Positions 46,001 through 55,384 of a stretch of 64,000 nt of DNA are shown in pieces (position 1 is the first letter of the stretch; each line of letters begins with the position of its first letter). Where the stretch lies: contig NW_024037058.1 in assembly GCF_015706575.1 (NCBI RefSeq), positions 5,015,754 to 5,079,753 on the forward strand, read 5' to 3'. A model generated the notes under the pieces. The model did no database searches. It was not told the DNA's origin and saw only the letters and a program-made list of their open reading frames with translations. The DNA is from Patiria miniata. Lineage: Eukaryota > Echinodermata > Asteroidea > Valvatida > Asterinidae. Both the position numbers and the translations under genes were made by a program.

Positions 46001-49000
46001 GTCGCCTGTTGTATACAGTGGCAGTTATTGGGAGCTGCAGGCTTACCCTAAACATGCACTTCCATCCATCCTCAGATACCTTATTGAAAGTGCTTGTGTC
46101 CCTTAGCAAGACATTTTACCGTAACTTACTTCTCTCACTGCCGGTTGTACACAGTGGTAACCGTGAGCTGTATGCTAATCCCAAACCAACAGTACCATCC
46201 ATGCGGACATTACTTAAAGTGCTTGTGTCGCTTAGCAAGACATTTTACCGTAACTTACTTCTCTCATTGCCTGTTGTATACAGTGGTAACTATGAGCTTC
46301 CATGCTAACCCCAAACCAACAGTACATCCACGTGGACATGATTTAAAGTGTTTGTGTCCTTTGGCAAGACGTTTTACCAATATCTCATTGCCTGTTGCAT
46401 CCAGTGCCAGTGTTTAAACCAAGGCTACCATCCTACCTTCAGGATCTGACCACAAGAGGTCGCACATGGGGCCGTCGTGGGGAACCTCCTGCTTTCTGTC
46501 AATCACGCGGATCTGGTCTAACGTGTTGATAGAGGGCGACAGACCACCGTGCACACAAAAGATCTGTCAATGAGGAAACAGCAATTGTGCAAAACTGATT
46601 TTTAGGAAAGTCCCCGATCTTTAGAAAAGTCGCTTATTGACGTACATAATATTTATGACATGCCAAAACCTTCACTCTGTAGTAGACTGTCAATTTAAGG
46701 GAATATACATCATTTCCTTTTGCTGTAATTTTCAGAAATGGATGGAATTGGGGGATTGGAAATATATAGCAAATATAGTTACACTGACTTTTTTGAGGTT
46801 TTGGGTTCGAAAATGCTATAAAAACCAAGAAAAACAATCATTTTCCTGTAGTCTGGTTCCCTGACTCCATTTAAGAAGAAACAGAGCAGTTTACATATAT
46901 TGGGGAAATTGTAAGGTCAGGGAACCAGTCTAGCTGGCTTGTACATGTTCATAGGTGTGTAATCGATTGCAAACAAGTGCGATTGTCAACTGGGGCCAGT
47001 ATTTGAAAAAAAAACCCAGTTTTTTCCCCAACGCTGATCAGCCGATCAGCGTTGGAAATTGATGCAAAAATACAATTTTTCTTGAAAATGACAGTACATG
47101 TATACCAGGTGCCATGATTTTACAGGATACTTTACACTGTCATTCACTAACAGTCCAGCAAGGTATTTCAAAATGATTTCGTAGTTTTATTTTTTGATGT
47201 TTGCAAATGTTGTATTTTCCCTTTAAACTGCAAGATTTGGGGACATCAATTTAGTTTTTGATCATTGAACTCACTTTGCCGTCAATGATAGCGGATAAGC
47301 TGAGATAGTCAAAGATCTCCGTGCAGTATCTCCAGACAGTGATGGAGCCATACTTCCTGAGACACTCGTCGTAGAAGCCGTAGACCTGGGTGATCTGTCG
47401 ACTCTCGTGGTTACCCCGGATCAACGTGATCCTGTCTGGGTACCGTACCTGTGCAGGGAAAACATGTACAAGTAGTGGAGGGCTTAACCCCCTAGGCTCT
47501 TGCACTAGAAAGTATACCAAACCTAACAAATTTCAACAGCTGCATACAGGTCTGTAAGCACTGGTACCAAAACTGCCAAACTCCAACAGGCCTTGTACGG
47601 GGAACAGTACTAAACCTGCCAAACTCCAACTGTTGGAGTTTGATTGACTTGGTGTGGATGGGCCTATGCATTGTCGAGTGATTGGATAGGGATGGTACCA
47701 AACCTAACAAAATAAAGCAATATGTACATGCACATTTGACCACAAACTGTGCTGAGGACCGTGGGTGAGCATACCCACAAAGAAATGCCAGTGAACTCCC
47801 TCAAACTCCAACGTGTTCCCAAATCTCATGCCCTTCTGCCCCGAACCTCACAAAATTCAACAGGGTCTCCCTGGGCCTTTGGTACCCCGTCAATCAAAGT
47901 CCAACACCAGCTGGCCAGTGTTCGGTACCAACCCTGCCAAAATCAAGCAAAACCCGCTGTTGGAGCTTGATGGGCTCAGGGTTGTTAGGGTTAAGAAATT
48001 GTATAGGAAAGCAGTATGGCCTATCACAGTGTGGAGTGTCGTGGCCTTGTGGTCTGGAGCATTGAATTTGTGGTCCGTGGGTAATTCTGCAGGCTGTGGG
48101 TTCGAATCCAGCCTGGGGTTATGGGGCGTGTGCCCTTGAGCAAGGCACTTTGTCACTCATTGCTTCTCCCCACCCAGGAGTAAATGGGTACCTGTGAGCG
48201 CCGAAATGGCTGCCTACCACATGTATGCTCCACAGGGAGTTGAGAAGGTTTCAGGAGTGTTCGACCATTGAAACAATGAAAATAATAATTGTAAAGCGCT
48301 TTAAAACCCTGTTGCGGTGTAAAAACGCAACATAAATGCATACTATTATATTACTAAATGCACAATTAGGGAGACACCTTATCATAATTTCTTTGGTAAT
48401 AGGGAGACACCGGCTTTTAAAAAGATGCATAACTGTCTCCCTAATGGCACAGCCCCCCTTTAGAGGCAAATTTTACCTTCGCAATTAGATTATATTTGTT
48501 GCTCGTGGTCTGATTAGTAAACATACCGAAATTCGTGGAAAAAGGACAAGGGAATATTGGGTTAGGGAACATTGAAGTTTGAAAAATGTTGTGCACAAGT
48601 CTATGGGGATGTCTCCAAAATGCCCAATCCAGGGTAATAATTATGATTATACGTGCAATGGTATTATTAAGGAGACACATTATCGTAATTTCTTCACACG
48701 ATGGGAGACATCGGTCATTAGGGAGACATTTTCATGTCTCCCTAATGTCACAGCCACCCTTTAGAGGCAAAATTTTGCCGACGCAAATTAGACCATATTT
48801 GTTGTTGCTCGTGGTCTAATTAGTAAACATACCGAAATTCGTGGAAAAAGGACAGGGGAATATTGGGTTAGGGCACATTGAAGTTTGAAAAATGTTGAGC
48901 ACAAGTCAATGGGGATGTCTCCCAAATCGTCACCGTTTTCACGAAGAGCCACATATGTCGATTTTGAAGAAAAAGTGTTTTGAGATAATCGCAAAAGAAG

Positions 49001-52000
49001 TTTCTCATATTTTAAAACTGCCAAAAATACCACTTTGCAACAACTTTGTAATTAATGATGTTTTGCTTACAAAAACATGTCAAAATGGTTAAGTACATTG
49101 TTTTAAAGCAAAATATTGAAAAAAAAATCAAAATCGAAAAAACTGTAATTTTGACATATGTGGCTCTTCGTGAAAACGGTGACGAAATGTCCAATCCAAG
49201 TAATAATAATTATTATTATTAGAGTCAGAAACAATTAAAAGTACATGTACATGTTATTGATTAGCATCTCTGAAAATAATATCACGTAATTTCCATACGC
49301 TATTTGTAACTTAATTCTAATTTGACAGAAATACCACAAAACTCAGCTATCTACCACTAATCATTTACCAATACGCATTGATGGATACCTCTTAAATACA
49401 ATGAACCATGGAGGTTTTTCTACTTCCGTCAAGGAACGCAAAATTTGCAATTTTTACCTTAAGAGCTAATAAAAGAAGAAATGTTTCCACACTGTAAAAG
49501 CCTCTGTCCACAAAGTCCCCCATGAACAGGTAGTTGGTGTCTGGGACATCGCCACCAACCTAATGGGGAAAAAACACAGACACATGTCATGACTCCCAGA
49601 CATGAAATACACGCTCATAAACTATTAACCCAACCCAACAAATTCAATCTTAATTTAAAGCCAAATGAATATTTCAAAACAGAAAAAAGAGGGAATTGTG
49701 GAGTATTGGTTTAGTACAAAGACAATTTGTGTATTGAACATTAACCCTAGCCCCCTAGGCCCTTGTTGCTTACAACCATCCTCAATCCTTTAAAATCCTC
49801 CAAAATTGTGCAACTCCGCCTAAATTTTTCAAAATTGTCAGACAGTCCTGCCTCAAAATGCATTCATCCTCAATCCTCCAAAATCCTCCTCATCCCAAAA
49901 CTTTGCACTCGTGTTTAAATGAAGGATAACCAACACCAAATCCTTCAAAATCATCAGACAGTCCTGCCTCAAAATGCATTCATCCTCAATCCTCCAAAAT
50001 CCTCATGCTTCATTCACCATTCATCCTCAATCCTCCAAAATCCTCATGTGCTTCAATCACCATTCATCCTCAATCCTCTAGAATCCTCCAAAACCGCCAG
50101 GAGGATTTTGGAGGAGTGAGGTGGGTTAGGGTTAATAACATTGTAACAAATTGGTTTACTACTCTAGTAAAAGACAGAACATACCTTAAATAGTTCTTTT
50201 AAATCGTAAAATTGGCCGTGAATGTCTCCACATACTGTGACCGGTGAGTCTACCCTTTGAACATTGCTCTCCTCAATCAAAATCTCTCTGAAATTGAGGG
50301 AAAAAACAAAGCCTGTTATAGTACAGAGTATTTGATTGGTTATCCTGGGACAGCATTAATGTACAAAGTCCCTGATTGGCTGACCGTTCTTATGTATTAT
50401 AGTACAGAATCACTCATTGGTTGGTTTTTGAAGGGATGGTTTTATTGTATCTAGTAGCTGATTGGCTGAGCATTCTTAATGCATTGGTAAGATTCATTGG
50501 TTGGTTGTCCAGGGATGGTTTTATTACACACAGTCACTGATTGGCTGGCCATCTTTGGGTATTATTGTACAGAACCACTCATTGGTCAGTCTTGCAGGGA
50601 TGGTTTTACTGTGCCAAGCTACTGATTGGCTGATCATTCTGAGAAGCTTTTGTTCAGAATAATCCATTGGTTGGTTGTCCTGTGATGGTTTTTGTACAGT
50701 ATCACTGATTGGCTGATCAGCCTTAGGTATTGATATACAGCCTTTCATTGATTGGATGGTTTTATCACACCAAGCTACTGATTGGCTGATCATTCCAAGA
50801 AGCTTTTGTACAGAATCATCCATTGGTTGGTTGTCCTGTGATGGGGTTTTTGTACAGCATCACTGATTGGCTGATCAGCCTTGGTACATAGTTATCCATT
50901 GGTTGGAAGTGTTAATACATCGACATATTTGACAAACAAATAAACTAAAATGCTCCTTCCAATTGTTTCAATAAGTCCACATAGTCCTTTTGAATGATTG
51001 CTCCCCCCCCCCAACATTTTTCTCAATTTTTAATCGTTAGTTCCTTGGTTTACAGGCCTCATTCTTCAGATCGACATGTATTTACCAGGGGTGTGAGTGA
51101 CCGCTGATAAAAAATAGCTGAAAACAGCTGAAAAAGGTGTAAAAACAGCTGAACTTTGGAAATCTCCTATACTTTTGTTAGTTTTCTACACAGCAAGTGA
51201 AGGAAAAAAAGCTGAAATCCAAAACAAAAAAAGCTGAAATCAGCTTTAAAGCTGAGATTTCACACCCCTGATTTACCTCGCTTTGGCACATAGTGCTTTG
51301 ACCTCGCTCTCTTTGATTATTTCACATCTTCTGAGCTGCTCTATTTGTCTGTCATAAACAAAACAAAGATACAGAGAGGTAAGCTTGATTGTAAAAATCT
51401 TTATTCTCACGAAAATGCTGAAATGATAGTGGCCAAGGCAGATTCTTCAAGTAGGGCTGTTCATTTTCAAATAATTTAGTATTTGATTACTCAAAACTGT
51501 GTTTGACCGAATACTCGGATATTCGCAACTGCCAGCTGAAGCTAGAATGCGTGCTGTGCCGGTGTAGCGTGAATTTAGGTTCCTATAAAATACGGAATCA
51601 TTAATAGTATTGCACATGCCTACCGGTATAAGAAGAGAATATAATTAGGAGGTGACTGGTCACATGAGAGGGTTCAACCAATAGAAGGGTAAAGGAGTCC
51701 GATTTTGATAGGAGTCCGATTTTCAAATGACACCGGTCAAAAGTTGCAAGCAGAGCGCGCCACTTAAAATTGGTGCATTTCATAACTTGTTTATAAATAT
51801 AATTAACCCGAACTCCTTAAGTCTTTTTGCTAGGATGTAGCCTCAATCCTGCAAAATCCTCTAATTGGCCTCATGGGAAAAATAGCATATAGCCTCAATC
51901 CTGCAACTTCCTCCATTATTTCTTGAATATGATCCGTGGAGGGGTGACCACTGCCTGAATCCTGCAAAATCCTGCGGCAGTGACTGTAAATATGTTGAGG

Positions 52001-52967
52001 CTTGGCCAGTGACATTCTGGAGCAGTACGGAGGATTTCAAGCATAATCCAGGCCTATATTTATGCACGGCTGAGCAAAAACAACACAAGGTCCGGCCCAA
52101 GACCTTGACAAAGTGCATCCAACGAAATCAGTAACACACTTTTGCCATGTAACCTCAATCCTCCAAATTCCTCCACTTTGGCAAAGAGGATTTTGAAGGA
52201 TTCAGGGCCGTTAGGGTTTATAACTGTCAAGGGTTTTAACCTGCTAAAAGGATGGAACCAATGAAAACAGTTACTGTCAACAGTGCTGTAGACAAAATCG
52301 TGTATTGTGATCAAAAGATTGAGCATGGTTTTTCACTGTTTTTTGGACAAGTGTAATATCCCTTAACGGGTTGGGTTTTGAACTTTCTTCTTTGGATTTT
52401 GCGTGACTATTATTATTGGAAATGAACAAAATGCATGAAAAGCAAATGATCTTAACCCTAACCGCCCTGAATCCTTCAAAATCCTCTTTGCCAAAGTGGA
52501 AGGAATTTGGAGGATTGAGGTTACATGGCAAAAGTGCGTTACTGATTTCGTACGATGCACTTTGTCAAGGTCTTGGGCCGGACCTTGTGTTGTTTTTGCT
52601 CAGCCATGCATAAATATAGGCCTGGATTATGCTTGAAATCCTCCGTACTGCTCCAGGATGTCACTGGCCAAGCCTCAACATATTGACAGTCACTGCCGCA
52701 GGATTTTGCAGGATTCAGGCAGTTGTCACCCCTCCACGGACCATATTCAAGAAATAATGGAGGAATTTGCAGGATTGAGGCTATGCTATTTTTCTCTAAG
52801 GCCAATTGGAGGATTTTGCAGGATTGAGGCTACATCCTAGCAAAAAGGCCTAGGGAGTTAGGGTTAAACGCCTTTCATTGGCATCACAAGAGGGCCTCCT
52901 TTACAAGTAACGAACTAAAAATTGAAGCCATTTCCACTTACCTATCTAAATCACTACAGTCCCCCAT
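43048..52967 (-). CDS. PPP4C: Serine/threonine-protein phosphatase 4 catalytic subunit (nine exons, complete)
   Basis: Exons on the minus strand: 52967-52942, 51348-51277, 50287-50185, 49559-49458, 47448-47275, 46563-46437, 44891-44702, 44016-43938 and 43098-43048. All introns have GT donors and AG acceptors, and the frame is kept across every join. The product is 307 residues, the length of the human protein, with near-identical sequence. It carries the metallophosphatase signatures GDIHG (53-57), GDFVDRG (81-87) and RGNHE (112-116), the YRCGN block near the C-terminus and the terminal DYFL whose last leucine is carboxymethylated in this family. Two metal ions sit at these motifs. Known roles are with PPP4R2/R3 regulatory subunits in DNA-damage response, centrosome maturation and splicing-related dephosphorylation, in nucleus and cytoplasm. 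The start MGDCSDLD differs from the vertebrate N-terminus only in the first residues. Every intron is loaded with repeats. Confident identification. Confidence 0.96.
43520..43900. repeat. ~185 bp tandem duplication in PPP4C intron 8
   Basis: 'gtgctggatccatcataatc' at 43522 recurs at 43707, and in part at 43852. Each is followed by 'aacatgcaacagtcc', 'gaatcaatcaaaagcaata' and 'ctgactggttt'. The second and third copies are closer to each other in part. Confidence 0.7.
44190..44600 (+). mobile_element. piggyBac-like MITE in PPP4C intron 7, 411 bp
   Basis: Starts at TTAAC and ends GTTAGGGTTAA. It matches the copies at 51803-52219 and 52452-52867 along its length, with repeated AATCCTCCAAAATCCTC-type blocks and 'ctccaggatgtcactgg'. 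TTAA flanks plus CCCTA termini are the pattern of piggyBac transposons. The left terminus is the least conserved of the set. Confidence 0.7.
44958..45504 (+). mobile_element. TTAA-flanked MITE, family 2, in PPP4C intron 6 (547 bp)
   Basis: Terminal repeats TTAAAG..CCATCATTTG and CAAATGATGG..CTTTAA. A central hairpin lies at 45117-45152 (TTTCCAACAGTGC / GCACCGTTGGAAA). It aligns over its length, in inverted orientation, with 60422-60937. Non-coding. Confidence 0.85.
45540..46420. repeat. Tandem array of ~125-140 bp units in PPP4C intron 6
   Basis: Seven units share 'aagtgcttgtgtcccttag', 'caagacattttacc' and 'ttgtatacagtgg'. Unit starts are near 45563, 45687, 45828, 45950, 46088, 46216 and 46343. 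The array ends about 17 bp from the splice donor of exon 6. Confidence 0.88.
46695..47226 (+). mobile_element. TTAA-flanked MITE, family 1, in PPP4C intron 5 (532 bp)
   Basis: Starts TTAAGGGAATATACATC and ends TTTTCCCTTTAA. It aligns fully with 19281-19813. It fills most of the 710 bp intron and ends 48 bp from exon 5. A central hairpin lies at 47028-47055. Confidence 0.88.
47484..47994 (+). mobile_element. piggyBac-like element in PPP4C intron 4, 511 bp
   Basis: Starts TTAACCCCCTAGGC and ends GTTAGGGTTAA. The interior is built from repeated 'caaactccaac' and 'ccaaacct' phrases and is not the same as the 411-417 bp subfamily. Its left end starts 35 bp into the intron. Confidence 0.65.
48035..48350 (+). 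mobile_element. tRNA-derived SINE in PPP4C intron 4
   Basis: A pol III type head holds an A-box-like TGGCCTTGTGG (about 48049) and B box GGTTCGAATCC (about 48100). A body with 'cccttgagcaaggcactt' and 'taaatgggtacctg' follows, then a tail with GTAAAGCGCTTT. This layout is known from tRNA-derived SINEs of deuterostomes. An inverted relative lies at about 61690-61885. Confidence 0.75.
48365..48925 (+). repeat. ~305 bp tandem duplication in PPP4C intron 4
   Basis: Bases about 48425-48635 and 48727-48927 share 'tgtctccctaatg', 'cagcc.ccctttagaggcaaa', 'cataccgaaattcgtgg' and 'gggatgtctcc'. TTAGGGAGACA and its complement recur as small hairpins. The second copy is interrupted by the 48928-49190 element. 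Confidence 0.8.
48928..49190. mobile_element. MITE with ~30 bp inverted ends CGTCACCGTTTTCACG, ~260 bp
   Basis: The left end CGTCACCGTTTTCACGAAGA and its exact complement at the right end continue through 'gccacatatgtc' to give about 30 bp of perfect inverted repeat. AAAT lies on both sides; the first copy of the surrounding tandem duplication is uninterrupted at 'ccaaaatgcccaatcc', consistent with a 4 bp duplication. Confidence 0.8.
49741..50135 (+). mobile_element. piggyBac-like MITE in PPP4C intron 3, 395 bp
   Basis: TTAACCCTAGCC at the left and GGGTTAGGGTTAA at the right. The interior is made of seven or eight 'cctcaatcctccaaaatcct' blocks, an expanded version of the block in the 411-417 bp subfamily. 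Confidence 0.75.
50325..50915. repeat. CCAAT-rich minisatellite in PPP4C intron 2
   Basis: ATTGG followed by 'ttggttgtcc' alternates with ATTGG followed by 'ctgatcattc' at 30-60 bp spacing, at least thirteen times. Two 120-130 bp higher-order units are almost identical (about 50640-50710 and 50780-50860). On the PPP4C sense strand each ATTGG reads CCAAT. Confidence 0.85.
51086..51270. mobile_element. 185 bp MITE inserted against PPP4C exon 2
   Basis: Inverted ends CAGGGGTGTGA (51086) and TCACACCCCTG (ending 51270). ATTTAC lies directly on each side (51080-51085 and 51271-51276). The right-hand ATTTAC is, on the minus strand, GTAAAT, the splice donor of exon 2 (exon edge 51277). The interior repeats AGCTGAAA-type words. 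Ends resemble hAT elements, though the duplication seen is 6 bp rather than 8. Confidence 0.82.
51803..52219 (-). mobile_element. piggyBac-like MITE in PPP4C intron 1, inverted partner
   Basis: The 417 bp from TTAACCCGAACTCC to GTTAGGGTTTA is the reverse complement of 52452-52867, with few changes. The two lie 232 bp apart and form a large inverted repeat. Confidence 0.85.
52452..52867 (+). mobile_element. piggyBac-like MITE in PPP4C intron 1, 416 bp
   Basis: TTAACCCTAACCGCCCTGAA at the left, GGGAGTTAGGGTTAA at the right, with TTAA at both edges. Interior blocks include 'ggtcttgggccggacct', 'ctccaggatgtcactggcc' and several GGATTTTGCAGGATT. Ends 74 bp from exon 1. Confidence 0.85.
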
Positions 52968-53625
52968 ATTTACAGCCTGTTTGTGGTTCTGAAAGGAAAC
53001 GAAAATGTAAAGCCAAATATCATAACAATTTACTTCATGACAAGCACTGAAATGTTGATTTCAAGTGTGCACGATATGTTAAAATTTGGAAACCTTAAGT
53101 TTAACGAAAAAAAATTACAACAAAAATATGCATTGCGGACGGGTAATATTGTTGATGTACCCTAACGTTGCGCTGCCCCTAGCGTGGCGCACTTTGATTT
53201 TTCACCGGTAGCGAAAAGCTAGAGCAAAAGTTTAAACTGAAGAAATTTCATCCAATTCTGAACACTTCCGTTCATAAATCACGAGTTTATCTACCCATTA
53301 GATTACAAAGTTAGAAGAAAAGTTTATTTTGACATAATTTTCCTATTTCATTTTGATGTGCAGAATGAACCCTTTGAAAATTTCCCAAAAATATTCGAAA
53401 ATAATTTCTGACTAACTTGTAGTTGGGCATGTAAGTAGAGATAATAACGGTTCATCAGAATTGATCAACTTTACAGAAATTCTGAAATGTTAATTTGGAA
53501 TTTTCCAAGCTTTATTCAAGTGCGCCATGTTGGGGAACGCTCAGCCGATTTGTGTCCAATTTCCGGACGCCACCGTTTTTAAATACTCACAGAGGTTAAA
53601 TAGGCCTAGGAAACGTTAATAAGGT
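52968..53625. other. 5' flank of PPP4C, promoter region not resolved
   Basis: Single-copy-looking, AT-rich sequence upstream of the PPP4C start on the minus strand. No TATA box or CpG-dense stretch stands out. A short phrase 'taacgttgcgc' at 53164 is echoed at 54688. The transcription start cannot be placed. Confidence 0.35.
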
Positions 53626-53634
53626 AAAAGTACC

Positions 53635-54588
53635 TAGCTGGAGTTACCCAGCCCTGAGTTTTATCATTGGGTTGTCATCTAGGGCTGGAGCTATTTTTTC
53701 TCGTAAACGATAGTATAGGCAAAAAATTTTGGAAAATGTTCAATTTTGTCCCCGTTACACACTAATTGCAACTGCAACTCAACCCAAACTTGCCTGGAAT
53801 AACCATTACACAGGTCCTTGAAGTAAAAAACGATCCACGATGAAGATTCAGCCTACTATTGCAGTGAAAACAGGAGGAATAACCGCTAACTTGACAACCT
53901 TTCAGGCATGGCCAGGACCGCAATTGGTTTGTGCACAAAAAAAAAAATGTGTACAATGAATGGCGGTCGATTAACAGGCACAGAGAGCGATCGCTGTTAA
54001 CTACTCGTTTTTGCCGGCTGCGCTGGCTGTTGGCGCATGATGTCACGCGGAAGCGTAACACCCGATGACTGTTTCATGCACTATTGGTTGCGGTTCCAGT
54101 ACCAAAGCAGTGATGCGAGTGGTAAACCTCATATTAGTGCATGAAACAGTCATCGGGTGTTACGCTTCCGCGTGACGTCATGCGCCAACAGCCAGCGCAG
54201 CCGGCAAAAACGAGTAGTTGACGGCGATCGCTCTCTGTGCCTGTTAATCGACCGCCATTCATTGTACACAATTTTTGTGTGTGCACAAACCAATTGCGGT
54301 CCTGGCCATGCCTGAAAGGTTGTCAGGTTAGCGGTTATTCCTCCTGTTTTCACTGCAATTGTAGGCTGAATATTCATCGTGGATCGTTTTTTACTTCAAG
54401 GACCTGTGTAATGGTTATTCCAGGCAAGTTTGGGGTGAGTTGCAGTTGCAATTAGTGTGTAACGGGGACAAAATTGAACATTTTCCAAATTTTTTTGCCT
54501 ATACATGTACTATCGTTTACGAGAAAAACTAGCTCCAGCCCTAGATGACAACCCAATGATAAAACTCAGGGCTGGGTAACTCCAGCTA
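53635..54588. mobile_element. Foldback (Mutator-like) element, 954 bp, ~450 bp arms
   Basis: The arms start TAGCTGGAGTTACCC and are about 97 percent complementary over roughly 450 bp each, leaving a loop of about 50 bp near 54100. Perfect 9 bp direct repeats AAAAGTACC lie at 53626-53634 and 54589-54597. Very long arms with a 9 bp duplication are typical of Mutator-like (MULE) elements. Open frames in each arm (99, 75 and 72 codons) are mirror images and not genes. Confidence 0.88.
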
Positions 54589-54597
54589 AAAAGTACC

Positions 54598-55384
54598 AGT
54601 ATTTCACTTAATGAACTTGAAGTTTGTCAACAAAGAAGTTTGGCAACACTGATGTGGAAAGTCGGGGTAAATGTTGTAAAAGTGCGCAACGTTAGGGAAC
54701 ACCACTACACAGCTTTTATACAAGTTATAGGGACCATGGTATGGGAATATTGGGGACAGGTGCGGCGGAATTATGTTAGATGTAAAAATGTTTCTTTCAA
54801 TTCAAGTTTCACTGGGAAATATTTCAGTTTTTTTTCTACAAAACCACATCAAAACAAATGGTAATCCTTATCTTTAGGACACCTCTATTTTTACGAGTTC
54901 TGTTCAAAACTGACTTTTGCAGGTGACTGTCCAGTACCTGTCCAGTGACTTTTGCAGGCTAAAGCAGTCTTTTTTCCTCAGATAAACTCATGTTAGTTGT
55001 TATTTTCATTTTTTGAAAGCACTTTCAAAGAAAATGTGACTTTTCTGCCTTTTTTTGCAGTTGCCATCTTGCTTTTTAAATATATCTTCTGTTTGTCATC
55101 GTCGTCTTTAACCCCTCATAAATCAAAGCCCTGCCCTCTTTTTACAAAATTAAACCTGCTGATATTAAAGAAGGTGTCATTGCCAACTGTTCAAATGTGT
55201 CAAGAAACATCAGAATGTCACTTTTGAGTGTCATTTAGTCAGCTGTTTTGGTGAGTCTTTTAACCTTATAGGAACGGGGTCCTAAAAGTAAGGATTACCA
55301 AACAAATGTTGAAATTATATTTGACAAATGTATTAGCTTTCCTAGCATAGACGATTTGTCCTTGTCACAAGTTTAACCAGTTGA
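54598..55384. other. Intergenic, nothing recognised
   Basis: About 790 bp with short open frames only. One echo of 'gtgcgcaacgttaggg' relates it to the sequence left of the foldback element. Confidence 0.3.

Noticed and set aside
51086-51276. The idea that the 185 bp element is an introner that created PPP4C intron 2
   Set aside because: Intron 2 is about 990 bp and the element fills only the donor-proximal part. The acceptor lies far outside it, so the intron was there before.
44190-52867. Termini reading TTAGGGTTAA, which look like vertebrate-type telomere repeats
   Set aside because: Only one and a half repeats are present at each end, always beside TTAA and in inverted pairs. This is the piggyBac terminal pattern (TTAA then CCCTA), not interstitial telomere DNA.
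53762-54455. Near-identical open frames on both strands of the foldback element
   Set aside because: They are the same arm sequence read from each side. The frames carry no transposase motif and exist only through the inverted repeat.
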